Positions 8,558-21,300 of a stretch of DNA of 64,000 nt are shown here, piece by piece. The position numbers and the translations under genes were made by a program. Numbering within the stretch: position 1 is the stretch's first letter; each line of letters opens with the position of its first letter. Source of the stretch: Siniperca chuatsi (lineage: Eukaryota > Chordata > Actinopteri > Centrarchiformes > Sinipercidae); NCBI RefSeq assembly GCF_020085105.1, contig NC_058046.1, positions 2,015,175 through 2,079,174 on the forward strand, in the 5' to 3' direction. The notes under the pieces were generated by a model, which saw nothing but the letters and a program-made list of their open reading frames with translations, had not been told where the DNA came from and did no database searches.

Positions 8558-10890
8558 GAAACATTAGGAAACTCGAACAAGAAGGAGGAAGCTGTCTAAC
8601 TCTATGCAGATGTTCTAGTTGAACTGGTCACTTCAGCCATAAAAAATATAGCTGAATGCAATATTATTTAATCTCAGGACCAGAGTATAAAAACCAACAA
8701 ACTAGCGACTCCTCCTCACTCTCTGAGCTCTATCTTTATCAAGATTTATCATGTATTAAAATATATTTTGTCCATGCAAACAACCTTTTGTCAAAAAGTG
8801 CAGACAATGTCTAAATCAAGTTTTAGAAAAACTCTATAAAGCTTAGGAACTTTCACAGTAAAAGTCTACCACTTCATTTCATGTCACCACTGCATTTATT
8901 GTGAATGATATGCAGGAAGTGGCAAAGTGTCAGCGATAGCTTTATGTAAATCAATGGAGTGGAAAAGAAAGCTGTGTTTTAAGTGGACTGGTGACGGATC
9001 TGCTTAATAAGGTCAGCATCGGCGCTGATACTGATCCAATTGATCAGAACTGTGCTTGTGTGTTGTATGGGTGCATCAAAAGCCTCAGTGATATGTGTAA
9101 ATTGGTATAAAATGGTAATTTGGAGTTTTAAGTTGCTATTTTTGTTTCTACTGTTGTGTGTTTTGAATATATTTTTCTATTGTTACATGTTTGTCTTATT
9201 CCTGCAAGAGAATTAATACAGGGCTCTCATGCCTTCCATCTTGTATGTGCAGTGTGAGATCAGGTCATGAGTTAGTGTTGCAGGTTTTATACATGTGTTG
9301 TATGGAAAACATTTTAATTATTTGTATCTGTCACTTTCTGTGCCATTTGCAAATATAGATTTGTTCACAAAAACAAAAGTTAGTACATGTATGACAAAGT
9401 AAAGCCAGTGCTGAAATCATTGTATTTATACTGTATTTATTTATTTATTATAAATTTGTCATGTTGATTTAGATTTTTCTGCAGTCTGACTCCAGAGAGA
9501 TTTTTCCCTGATGTTGTCAAACAGCCTGTCGAGTGTAGATCTGTTTTCCTGGCTATGAAAACTCCCTGGTGCTGGCTCATACTGTATATGCACCTGTATT
9601 TACGTGCTCTCTGCTGCAGTCGATTTGCTGGAGTGAATCTGGTTCTGAAGCAGCTTTGTTTTGTTGTCTTTGTTGTCTTTCACTGACAGTTTCTTTATTT
9701 GTGATGCGTTTGCAAAGAAACATGACAAAAGCAGCCTGTTAAACTTGGCCACTCACCACAACGCCTGCAGGACACGAAAGCTAGCGTAGCTCCGTTTTCA
9801 GCCTAGCCTATTAGATGAGCCTGACCTCTGCCTGCACTGCAACCTTTCCTCAGAATGGATGTTTCCAGTGTGGCTTCATTTGCTTGGCACAAGTAAGTAA
9901 ATGAAATCATTAAAAATACAAACTACTTGTGTTCATTCACCTGTAAGTTATTGCTTAATGCTAATTACGACCTACTACAGCCATGGTATCGCCTAATTCT
10001 ACTTAGCTAGATGTTTGGCTGCCTGCCGCGTAATATTCTCTTTATGAAACTATTCATAAAGTCAGTCTGACATTTGATCGTGTGGTCACTTATAGTTGAC
10101 TAAAGTATGTAAACTTGCCACCATACAGCGGTTACATAATGTTCACACGTGTACGCATGCGCCCATCATCTGGAAGTTAAAGAAATAGCACTTCACACCT
10201 CTGCAGACATCCATGGTGCCCAGAGGCTGAAGCCTACCTTCAGGCTGGTCAGTTGTGAAAGGGAACACAAATGATGGAAACATCTCCAACACAACATGGA
10301 GGTTCAACAGACTTGTTCAGATTCTCTGCCAGACTGTCACTTTTTGCAGTTAATGGTGGTGGCCACTAGAAATGGCCGAAGAACTACCTTTCAGAAGTTG
10401 CACAAGAGGTTATTGTATAGGCAGGAGACATTTGGCCCTGAATTTAGAAAGTCTTAATTCCCAGGTTGTGTACAATAAGCAAAAATCAAGATCCATAAAT
10501 CCAGTGATTATTATTAACCTTTTGACAGACGAAATGCTGTTTTATATTGCACTTTTATGTGGACTGGGGTTTCTTTAAAACAAAAATATACACATATAGA
10601 CAAACTTATACTATTCTAGACTGTTTGCAATACTCTATATGCACACACCGATTCATTTTCAGTTTCCAGTCCAGAGGATATAATGAATAAATTAAGTACA
10701 AAAAAGAGGAAGAAAAAAAAACACATACACATTTAAAAACGGGAAAACAATGAAAAAACTACACAAAACAAACAATACACTAACATTAGACTGTTTGCAA
10801 TACTCTTCATCCACACTGTATCAACCAGCACTAACTGTGATAGCAAATACAAAATCTCTTAAGTAGGATTAGCTCTGAATCTGTAAATGA
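8558..10890. other. Intergenic region between the two convergent Ig-superfamily genes
   Basis: It must hold the 3' ends of both genes. A weak poly(A) signal, ATTAAA at 8755-8760, is about 200 bases past the tail frame of the plus gene. No exon, RNA gene or named repeat was recognised. The short phrase AGTTAATGGTGGTGGC near 10350 recurs near 11684. Confidence 0.4.
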
Positions 10891-13800
10891 TTAGAACAAC
10901 AACAGCAACAACAACAACGATGAAGATCCAACAACAGTTGAGAGACCACCAGTCAGGACCAAGTTGCAATTAGCTGAAATAAGAGAACACAAAACAGCAT
11001 TGTATTTAAATAGCAATATACCTCAGCTGTATACAGTTAACAAAGTGAGCATGAAATGAATTGGTAAGCCATGTTTACCTGGAATGCGGATCTGTGTCTC
11101 TCTGGTCTGCTTGATTTTCTGCTGTTGGATTCTACAAGTGAAGATGTTGCTGTTGCTCTTCTTCACAGTGAGCCTGCTGCTGACAGCATAGAGGCCATCA
11201 GGACCACAGGGTGTCTCTGAAGATCCAGCAGGGAGGAGGTTTTCCTCACCGTCCAGCCAAAACACCTCAGGCTTTGGATACCAGCCTTTAGACTCACACT
11301 GTAAAACCACTCCAGAGTTGGTTCTTTCAACAGCCACTGTGACACGTGAGGGGACAGCACCTGGTGATAAGAGAGATTAGAAACTCCAGTGACTGTCTTG
11401 AACTGAAAATTCAACATTTAGGCTCAGTAAATATTACCTGCCTGTATTAACATTATATTCTGATTACTGTACCATCAATATTAGTGGGTTAGTGGAATAT
11501 AATCAGAATCAGAATCAGAATGATGCCTCTGTATGAGTTGTTCATGGGACTTTTACATCAAATATACATTTGATATTGTTCTATTTTGGTTTTTATCTAT
11601 AAATACTTTCTTGAGACTTGAGGGTCCAAATGAAATACCAGGACTGAATCAGATCCGTAATCTCAGCTGTGAAAGTCACAGTTAATGGTGGTGGCGTGGG
11701 GTCAGTCAACTGCACAGATCAATGCCAAATGTAACTCTTCACTTTATGTTCTTTCCTCTTCTAACGACCACCGTTCTTCTGCCCATTAAGAATACATTCA
11801 TCCCTTTAGTTGAGCTGTTGCGGGGCTCTTAGTTCTGAGCACAGTGCATTTCAAAATGGTTGCATGTAAATAACCAAACAAACAAATGCATGCACTAGAA
11901 ACATATACATCCACTTACCAACAACAAGCTCAACAACAGAGATTAGACCCTTTGTTGAAAGTGAGCAGCTGTATGTTCCCTCATCACAAGTTGTCACGTT
12001 GGAGAGTTTCATTGAAAAGTCTCCATACTTCAGCCGGTCACCGAACAGTGATGTTCTATTGTAGAATGGATGTTTTTGATAATGATATCCCACATTAAAA
12101 GGCCACTCAAGGAGTTTAGTGCCTGCTGCCCACCACTCCAATTTTGTGCCACGAGCAGGTAGGCTGTGACAAGGCAAGATGACGTCATCGCGAACTGTTG
12201 CCACTATTGTCTCAGATGAAGGAATAGATGGAGACTGAACTGTGAAGAAACAAATGTGTTTTTTAATTCCTGCTGTGTGAAAAGTCTTTTCAGCACTACA
12301 AGACTGTGTCCACCATCTTTGTTTTATGGTTCAAGATCTCCAAAATCCTATAACATATTCTAATATATTGTAAAAAAAAAAACTCATGTGCTCGTGGCTG
12401 TGGGACAACAAACAAACAGACAGAGCCATTAAAAGCACAATATAGACTAAAGTGACAGGGTCTTAAGGTTAACACCTGCATTATTACATAATCTGGACTC
12501 CCAGTCTTGTAGAGGGCCGCCAAGTTAAAATCTAGTTTTAAAGCCTTCTTAATTTCACAACATCTTGTGTTTACGTGGCATATAGTCCTAAATATATTTG
12601 AGCTTAATCAAGTTACCACAAATGAATTAATAATAACTAAAAAATGTTTACACAATGCCCAGAGAGTGACAGAAACGAGGGTGCCAGCAGGGACCCACAG
12701 CTTAATTCTGGCCCAGGGCCCCTATAGGGTTAATCTGGTTAATATGGTTATGTTTATTCACTCACAGCACTTGGTAAAGATTAGGGAAAGATTATGGTCC
12801 TGGTTAAATACTGAAATAGTCAACAGTGACTTGAAGCACAAGACAGGACATGTTTCATTTTTTCAAGTGTTGTTGCAGCCTAAACTGAACAGGAAGCAAA
12901 CCAGGGTCTCTGGTGTCGTAGTCCTGTGTGGCAGAAGGACGACGCCAGTAAACATATTTGCAGAGGAGAAATACATTTCCTTTAAATTGTATTTGGCAAA
13001 ACAAATTAGTACTATAGAAATGTAAATCCTAAGAGGCCAGCCATATGGCTGGGTGGTGAGAATTTCTCCTATAGTTATTAATGTGGTGTCACTTGATATG
13101 ACTTATTGTCTCAAAAGGCTCAACCGGTGGACTTTGTTTCCTTGCAACAAACAGAGCAGAGCTGCCTTATCAGGAAATGAAGCAAAGCAACAGACATACA
13201 GAGCTCTAACCTGCGCCTGTTTATTTCCTCGCACCGGTTTATGCATTTACACTGACAGACCACCAAAGGTTGATATTTAAAGATGATATTTTACTGTATA
13301 ACCACACACATAGACACAAACAAGGTATTTCTGTCACAAGCGTCTCCTGATTGAACTGGAAAACCGCTGTGTTATGTAGAAATTTTGGTAGAAGTCAAAA
13401 TGGATTATTCAAGGATTTTTTAAACAAGTCAAACTTTTCAGTTATTTGTATGAATATATCTGGTACTGAAATGATAAAAGAATATACTGATTGTCAGAAT
13501 TGACTCTGGGTTCTTATTAAACCGGTCAGGGTCAAAGTGCAGCGAGGATCAGAACTGGGCCCAGCACCAACACTGTGGTTGTGTGTGTTGAAGCGTGGCT
13601 GTAAAGGTTTAGTAGCAGTAACAGTAGCAAACACAACAAAATAAGAGCACAAGAATAAATAAGAAGCAGCTGTGAAGACATATGAACCATTCAACGTAGT
13701 TTTTACTCAGTGAGGCGCAGTGTTGCAGTAGCGTGGGTGTAGTGAAACAGATTACACTGACTTCAAATGTTATCACAACTCTCTGCTGTGGATGGTTTAC

Positions 13801-13959
13801 AGATTAATTACTTTTTTTAAATGATGAAAAATCCAATTGTGTCCAATTTTGCCTTTAAATACACACAGTGAAATGTATATTACCTGCAGACAGCTGGAGG
13901 AAGATGAAAGGGAGGAAGATGAAGCTGCAATGAATCACTCGATCACTCAGGTGAACCAT
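10891..13959 (-). CDS. Butyrophilin/B7-like protein: V-set + C-type Ig domains, hydrophobic C-terminus
   Basis: Coding exons on the minus strand are 13959-13884, 12239-11919, 11360-11079 and 10973-10891, all phase 1 (253 codons plus stop). Exon 1 encodes a signal peptide (MVHLSDRVIHC, then a Phe/Leu run). The V-set domain (about 26-132) has both cysteines: VILPCHSLP and DEGTYSC. The C-type domain (about 133-226) carries the hallmark CESKGWYPKPEVFWLDG and LYAVSSRLTV motifs of butyrophilin/B7 proteins. The last exon reads ANCNLVLTGGLSTVVG, then SSSLLLLLLLF and stop, so no cytoplasmic residues follow the hydrophobic run. It is either a tailless membrane anchor or a GPI-attachment signal. No B30.2 domain is present. 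The phrase CAGAACTCCAGG just before the ATG is shared with the plus-strand gene, marking them as paralogues. The role is presumably an immune ligand or receptor at the cell surface. Confidence 0.85.
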
Positions 13960-14146
13960 CCTGGAGTTCTGAAACTGATGAAAGAAAATAAACGTCTTTG
14001 AATAAGAAATGAAGTGATCAGTCAGCAGGTGAAACGAGATGCTGGATCGAGGCTGTAAATTTCATGTTGCAAGGGGAAGTTTGTCTGCAGCTCTCTCATA
14101 ACTTTTCTAACCCCATCCGGGGTCTAACCAGAAAAAACTGCAGAAA

Positions 14147-14158
14147 GAAAGAGAAACT
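14147..14158 (-). promoter_or_regulatory. ISRE core upstream of the V-C Ig gene
   Basis: GAAAGAGAAACT on the plus strand (AGTTTCTCTTTC on the coding strand) fits the IRF/ISGF3 consensus exactly. It lies 188 bases upstream of the ATG at 13959, in the region expected for the promoter or 5' leader. Together with the core at 3091-3102 it suggests that both paralogues respond to interferon. Confidence 0.55.
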
Positions 14159-14299
14159 AAATGAATCTCCCCCTCTCTCCTGAGAGCAGTTTTCTTTTCT
14201 AAAGGCTACTAGTTGCCTCTTCTTCTTTTCCCCTCTTGCTTGAACGCAGTTTTCTTTATTTATATCACCAAGATTTAAAAAGTAACTCTGGCCTAGCTC

Positions 14300-16670
14300 G
14301 TTGTTTCCGTGGAAGCAACAACTAAGGAGAGTTTTACAATGAATTTACTTTCCCTCTTGTTTTTTCTGCAGACACGCTCACTGCAATAATGCAGCTTCAG
14401 TTATTCTGAGGCTGTGTTCGCAGCATGTGAGCTGTGCACAGTGGCTTGTCCAGTGATTGAGTGACTGATTTGTAGTGCTCATAACTTTACATGTTTCATA
14501 TCTAAACGTTACAATAAATCTGTAGCTGTTAGGCCCCTTTTTAGTTAATGATATAATGATAAAACACCTTTACTTTTTTTTTTTTTACAAAGTAGCAGTT
14601 CTTTCACTTGAGTACAGTTTTTGGCTACTCTACCCACCTCTGCTCTGCTCATATGATATTTCTGATTAGATCATTTTTCCTTTAATAATATCAATTTATC
14701 CCCCAGAATATAGTATTGTAAAATGTTTCTAAAGCTGAAACTGTAGTTAGCGAAGCATCAGAAACACTGCCTATTCTTTTGTGGCAGCTGGTAAATGAAA
14801 TGCATGTGTAGTATAGTATGTCTTGCTGCCAAACCCTGTTCATGCCCTCAGGAAGGCCTCGGGCTTCATCAGCAATGATGTGTTAATGAAATATAAAGCT
14901 GCACTGACAGGATTGGCGGTTTTCTTAAATTTAAATGAACAACTGCCCCAAATGAGACTAAAGCAGGATAATGAGATAGGCTAATTAATATATTTCATAA
15001 CCGTATGAGTCTGATAAAGTTTTACTGATAATCACAAGTTGGTGTTCTCCTTTGAACATCCTGTTTAAGCCAGTGACGCCACTAGGTGGCCCTGTTGAGA
15101 TTAGAATGAGCTGATGAACGTTAAACCACAGGGGACCAAAGCAGAGCTACACAGGCTGTTATTATGGAAACACAGAGTACATTTATAGACTCGACTGTGG
15201 TGCTTTTCTCCTGACAGACTAAAAGTTACATAACTGACTGTATGATGTCAAACGTCTGCTTTTGGAGGATGAATTGAGCCCCCTGACATGGGGAACTGTA
15301 TTGCTACTACTGACAATAGTACAGCTACTAACTGCTTTCACCATATTACTGTTATTAGTGATAATGCTGATAAAGCAGCTAGCTCTTTAATCCGAACCCA
15401 GACTCTAAAGTGCTCTGCAAGGAGTTTAAAAAAAGCAAGTAAGTTTGATTTTAATGTATTAAAACATTTTAAGAGATTAAAAAAGACAGTTTTTAATGAA
15501 TGGTTTATTTTTACATCATTTTCATTGTCCTGGCCAGATGTTAACACCCTCAAAGACAACAGTAGTTCAAAAACAAAGACATGAACGGTAATTTAAAATA
15601 AAATAAAACGTTATTTTTCCATCTGTGCAGAATGCATGCGTGTTAGAATGAGAAATAAATCCTCCTGCGAGCAGAAGTTGTGCTGTAGTTTTTATTCTAA
15701 GGACAACAGACCGGTGTAAGGGCTCCACTTCCTCTGGCTGAGGCTGCCCTCTTTAAAGATCGTCTGTTTGGGAAGATGAATCATCAGAAGCAAAAAAAAA
15801 AAGGAAACCTTTCAGTCTGGGACAGGGGGGCGTGACACAGTCCGACTGCAGCTTTACCTTCCACAGAGGTGGAATAAATGCTATCAAACTGGATGCTGCA
15901 GCCCACATTATCGACGCAGGCTCATTCAAATACCAAACTGTAAATACTCATAAAATGAAGAACAAAGTTTATGCAGTTTGAAAAGTGAAAGTGTGTTTAA
16001 TTTTGCACGAAAACGGGCCATCCCTCATGCATTTTCAATCCCAGGCTGTAAAAATGATCTGCTGCCGATCCCAACGCATCAGGCTTTCATGTCCACAGCC
16101 TACAAAGCACCCTGCTGTCATAAAACCACAGTGCATCTGATCAGGTTGCCAGGTATTTCACACAGTTGCCATTGGCAACAATAAGTTATATCTTTACAAA
16201 ATCAATCCTCTTCAATAATGTCACATCCACCGGAAGAAATGACAACGAACAAACAAACAAAAGCCTGTAAATATATTAGTTGGGTAGAAGTTCATTTCAA
16301 GTGAAGGAGGTTTCACACGGTACCATCTTTATAAACCGTCTATGCACCGTACACTGGAAAATACAGAATTATTATTTATATATCTTATTAACTCATACTG
16401 ATTAACCGAAACCTTACAAATGACAAAAAAATAACACTAACGTTAAGTCAAAATTTTGCTCATTTAATTAAATAATTTTGACTTTATCATATAATTTGTA
16501 TTTAATTATTTTTGACTTACCATGTCACCGTATTTATATTTAGAGCGTTCATAACTTTTACTTTAAAGAATCAAAGGTTTGACATTTTATCTCATAGTTA
16601 TGAATAATATCATAGTTTTGACTTACCACAAGTATTTGTATTATTCCTAACTCTGCACTTTTCTACCTGC
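14300..16670. other. Gene-free stretch
   Basis: I find no exon or named repeat. AT-rich sequence and a few homopolymer runs (for example T at 14574-14586) are all that stand out. The open frame at 15288-15584 has no family resemblance and ordinary AT-rich composition. Confidence 0.35.
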
Positions 16671-16674
16671 TGTC

Positions 16675-17207
16675 CAGTGGTGGAAGAAGTAGGCTACTAA
16701 GATCTTTTACTTAAGTAACAACACCACAGTGCAGAAATACTCTGTTGTAAAAGTCCTGCATTAAAAATGTTACTTGAGTTAAAGTGCACAAGTATAATCA
16801 TCAAAACATACCAAAAGTAAAAGTACTCGTCCTGCAGAACGGCCCATTTCAGAACAATATATATTATATTATTAATATTAACATATTATTAATGTTGCAG
16901 ATGGTAAAGGTGGAGCTCATTTTAATGACTTTATATACTTCTGGGTAGCTTCATCTATAACAGCACATCGTCATGTATTAGTTGATTTGTATTTTGCATT
17001 AATATTTAATTAATTAATATTAATATTGCAGAGAAACTAATGTTATCAAATAAATGTAGTGGAGTAAAAAGTGCAATACTGGCTGCCAAAGTTTAGTGGA
17101 GTAGAAGCAGAAAGTAGCATAAAATGGAAATACTCAAGTAAAGTACAAGTACCTCAAAGTTGTAGGACAGTACTTGAGTAAATGTGCTTTGTTACATTAC
17201 AGCACTA
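16675..17207 (+). mobile_element. hAT-like MITE ('CAGTGGTGGAAGAAGTA' family), near full length
   Basis: It starts with CAGTGGTGGAAGAAGTAGG and contains the blocks TTTTACTTAAGTAA and AAAAGTCCTGCATT. It finishes with the family's AAGTACAAGTACCTCAAA and GTACTTGAGTAAATGTGCTT end. This is one of the commonest non-autonomous DNA transposons of percomorph genomes. A younger-looking partial copy is at 54022. Confidence 0.75.
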
Positions 17208-17231
17208 CCTACCATACTTTACATTTTGCAC

Positions 17232-17745
17232 TTTAAACTCAGCTGCAGGCTGTAAACCAGGACCCAGAGCTGCGACCACATCACACCTGGTTCAGCCTCT
17301 TTACATCGGCTCCCTGTTGGTTTCAGGATCGACTTTAAGATCTTGTTGATGACTTTTAAGGCTCTTCATGGCTCCAGACTGTATCTTAGACCTTGTAGTC
17401 CCTTATGAACCTTCACCTTCTGTCTGTTCCTGAGTCCAGGATGGAAACTAAGGGGGACAGAGCTTTGGCCATCAGGGCCCCGAGGCTCTGGAACAACCTG
17501 CCCGAAGACATCAGGCTGTCTGAGTCAGAGTCTTCGTTTAAGTCTCGTCTCAAAACACATTTTTATCTGAAAGCAGATCCTGATTTTACCTGAACTGGCT
17601 GCTTATTTTATTGCTTTTATGTATTTTATTTCTTTATATTTCATCATTCACTGTGGTGTTTTATTTCTCTTGTTGTGAAGCACTTTGTACTTTTGATAAG
17701 TGCTCTATAAATAAAGTTTTCTCATTATTATTATTATTATTATTA
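17232..17745 (+). mobile_element. 5'-truncated L2-like LINE, 3' end with (ATT)n tail
   Basis: The plus strand carries the C-terminal remnant of a non-LTR reverse-transcriptase protein. It reads GDRALAIRAPRLWNNLP then EDIRLSESESSFKSRLKTH, ending ADPDFT with a stop at 17591-17593. The family's 3' untranslated sequence follows (CACTTTGTACTTTTGATAAG, ATAAATAAAG) and then a tail of ATT triplets. The conserved GDRAF-x-x-APRLWN-x-LP motif is standard for L2/CR1-type fish LINEs. Everything upstream of the last part of ORF2 is missing. Confidence 0.85.
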
Positions 17746-18129
17746 AATTACTATATAAATAAACTGTAAAACAGAATGTGTTAAAAACTCACCAAAAACA
17801 GTTACAGAACAAACAATTACATATTTTTTTAAAGACAAATTAAATGAACTTCATGACAGAAAGGAAAGGCTCCCAAAATTATTATCACAAATGTCAGTGA
17901 GGTCTTGAATGTAGATTTCTTACATCTGGAACAGAACCTGCAAGGTCAGGACCCGAGGGTGAGTATCCAAATTTCATTTTATTTCCATAAATAAAGTTTT
18001 ATTGTTATAATTATTATTATTACATTCATTACATAGTGCTTTGGCATTCACACACACACACACAGTTAAGTTAAAAGTGTAGTTCTTCCCTTTGTATGGG
18101 GAACATGGTGCTGAGAAACGTGCTCAGAG

Positions 18130-18314
18130 TGAGTGCTCCTCTCGCTGCCTCCTCTCTGCGCTCCCATATGTCAAAGTCTTTGTGCTTTTCAAGACAGAGA
18201 GGCGACAGAAGGAAAAAAACAGCTGGATCCAAGGGTCCTTCCAGCTAGCGGCTCGGCTAGCTGTAGCAGCTCCTCAAGCCAGCGCTTTCCCCTCGGCCCC
18301 CTGACTTCCATAAG
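18130..18314 (+). promoter_or_regulatory. sncaip: Probable promoter and 5' untranslated exon of sncaip
   Basis: This short GC-richer stretch in AT-rich surroundings ends at a good donor (ATAAG|GTACCG after 18314). It lies 4.1 kb upstream of the acceptor of the ATG exon (CTGTCTGCAG, ending 22432). The ATG exon begins with 21 untranslated bases, so an upstream non-coding exon must exist and this is the best candidate. The transcription start cannot be seen. Confidence 0.45.
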
Positions 18315-21300
18315 GTACCGTATCACGCCAGTGTCCGTTAACCCTGAAGAAACAGCTCTTTTTTTTTCCTCGTTTTGTACCTGAGCTTTTCTGTTTTGAC
18401 CTGATTTTTTCCCCCCAACTGCCTGGCTAGTCAGTTAGCTTCCACATTAGCTTCCCTGGATGCTGATTAGCGAGCTAGCTTAACGTTAGCTAATTAGCGT
18501 CACTGCTGCTTCACCAGCAGGTTATCAGCGGATTAAACTATCGAGAATAAAGAGAGGACAAACCCACCTAAACTCACTCCACATTCATTGTTTTTATTTG
18601 TAAAACTGAAATTACGTTGCTTCCTTAGCTACTGGAAGTCTGTTTGCTACTAATTCTCATCTAGTAACTAAGATAGTGTCAAGAATTGTTTTTTAATTAT
18701 AGAAAAATGAAGCAATAATCACAAACATGTTGGTCTCAAATGTTGTTTTATTTTTCTTTCATCCGCCTGCGGGTGTTTTCCTTTCAGTGCTTCCTCACAG
18801 AAATGTAATGTTCCCCACATTTTTTGTCTTTAAAACAGAAATGATCAAAGTAGATTTTAAGCAGAATAACTTGGAGAGTATATAATTATATACACTTTAA
18901 GTTAAAAGGGACTTGCTGGTAGCTGCTGCCATGTGCACATTCATTACTTTCAGTGCTCAGCTTGTCATTTTTCAAGCGTTTGTTTAAATACAAATTAAGG
19001 GCGAGGTGATACAGTTGAAATAAATATCACAATATTAATATGATTATTGTTTTATTATTGATTTATATCGTGATGTGGCAAATGTATACCCTGTCAAATA
19101 CAAAGTAATCAAACTTAATGTTCAGTGCAGTGACTGCACTATTACGATTTACATCAGACAACTGAATTTTGTTAGTTTTTAAATACATTTTGCCTTGAAA
19201 TGTTAATTTGGACGTCACAATTTAGTAAAATGATAAAATCACCATGACCACAGCATCGTGTGTGTAATAAAACCTCTGCTCTTTTTGTCTCTAAAGGTTA
19301 ATTTTTAATTTCATAGAAGTGTAATCTGTATGAAGTTGAGTCTGAGGTGATGCTGACCTGCAGGAAACCGTCATATTATAATTATAATATAATAATATAT
19401 TATATTATATTATAATAATACAAAGTCACTCAGCCCTCTAAACTTGGGTGAGAAGTTCTTACAAATAAAATCACATGTACCACATTATTTTGTAACCATC
19501 TGACCAAACATAAGGTCTCAGTCCTGTGACATGTTGAGTCTGATGTCAGCCCTTATTGCCACTTTTACTTGGAAATGCGGATTAAAATCGTGACAGCTGA
19601 CGTTGAAATAAGCGAGCGAAGCCGCAGCACAGTCTGGCCGACACTAATGAGATTTAAACTGGCCACCGTCCAGTCTGCAGGTCCTAATGTCTGTAATCAG
19701 GTGCCGGTCTGAATGACACTATAGATGCTGGAGAAAGCTCAGGACTTACAGACAGTAAACATTTAGTTTGTTGATTCTGTCTGATACCAGCAGTTATCAC
19801 TGTCCAGTGGTTATTTTTTAACTGTGTGCGTGCTGTATATCTAAAAACACTATTACCTGACTCGGGTCTTTACTGAACATCGCGCTGTTTCCGCAGTCTG
19901 AAGTAGGAGAGCACAATTTACTTCAACTCGAAGTCAGAGAAAACATCACGTTGAATGTTTTTGAATGTCATGTTTTATTGAGCAGTACGAACTAAATGCT
20001 CCATTTGAAACTGGGTGGAGACGGAAATCGCAAAAACCTGGACAAATAAAACCCAGAAGTATGTTGACGGAGAGACACCACTAGGGGCATTTGGATGAAC
20101 CGACCCTTTAAAGGAACAGACATTTTGGTAAATAGTCGTGTTTTACACCAGAATCAGATACGAAGACCAACCTCAGTTTCATTTCTGTGCGTCCAGGACG
20201 CGTCTGGTTCACATATTTTATCTCGTTAGCTACCAGGCTAGTCAGCGGTCCATCCTGACAGCTGGGTGTAGTTGACAGTAGAGTTAGGACAGACCTGGCA
20301 ACCCCACTCTGAGTTCAGGACGCTGCACCCATTTCTGTTTCTACTGTTCAATAAACAAGCTACAACATGTAAATCAGACAGACCAAGAGTTGTTGGTAGG
20401 TGGGTTTTTTTCTTTTTTGAGTTTCACCTGACCTCTGAGGGAAGTGTGCAGATCTAATTTCAAAGAGTTATCGAATCGCTCTGAAAACTCCCGTCCTTGT
20501 TTCTTGACTTTGCTGCAAAACAACATCTCTGATTGTTTTCGTGTCCCGTTGCCTGGAAGGATTTGGACTCGTCAGCTGTTCACATAAACACAGAAAGCAG
20601 ACGTCCTCCTCTTTTTTTTTTTTAATTCAGTCTTATTTTTGTCTGGTTTCAGGCCTAAACTGTTGTTATCAAGGATGTTAGGCTCGACTGTTTCTCAAAG
20701 CTGCAATCAGAGGTTTTATTTTGACCAGTTTAGTCCTGCGGTCACTCCCACACAGTCTGAAAACAGCTCGACTCTTACATGAAAGCTCCACAGTTTGCTG
20801 CTTTCTGAACATCCTGTGAACATGAATGGAAGTTCGCTTATTTCGAAACATAAAGAAACCTAATCAGAATGTATGTCATGTTACGATACAGCCTGAAAAA
20901 TCGCCATCAACACCTCTGACCAAAACCAAACAATTGCAGCAGTGTGGCTGTTATTTTTGATCTCGACACTGTTTAAACACTGTGAGCCTTCATTGATTTA
21001 CTGTAGGGAAATTACTTACTGCCTAAGTGTCTTTTAGCAAGGCACTGGGCCTTTAACAGCACAGCGGTGTTGCTCTGTAGCTGACCTCTGACCTCTGTGC
21101 AACAGAAAAGGCAATTTTACTGTAGCTGCAGTTTAAAGGCAAGGCTATTTTATTTATATAGCACATTTCGTGACTCAGTGTGCACAGATGCACACACACA
21201 GTAACTAGCTTTTGACTGTGGACACACAGTTGTGACAGACCTGTAGGTACCACCTGATGACGCGAGCGTCTGACTGGACTGTATTATTCAGTAGTGGTTG

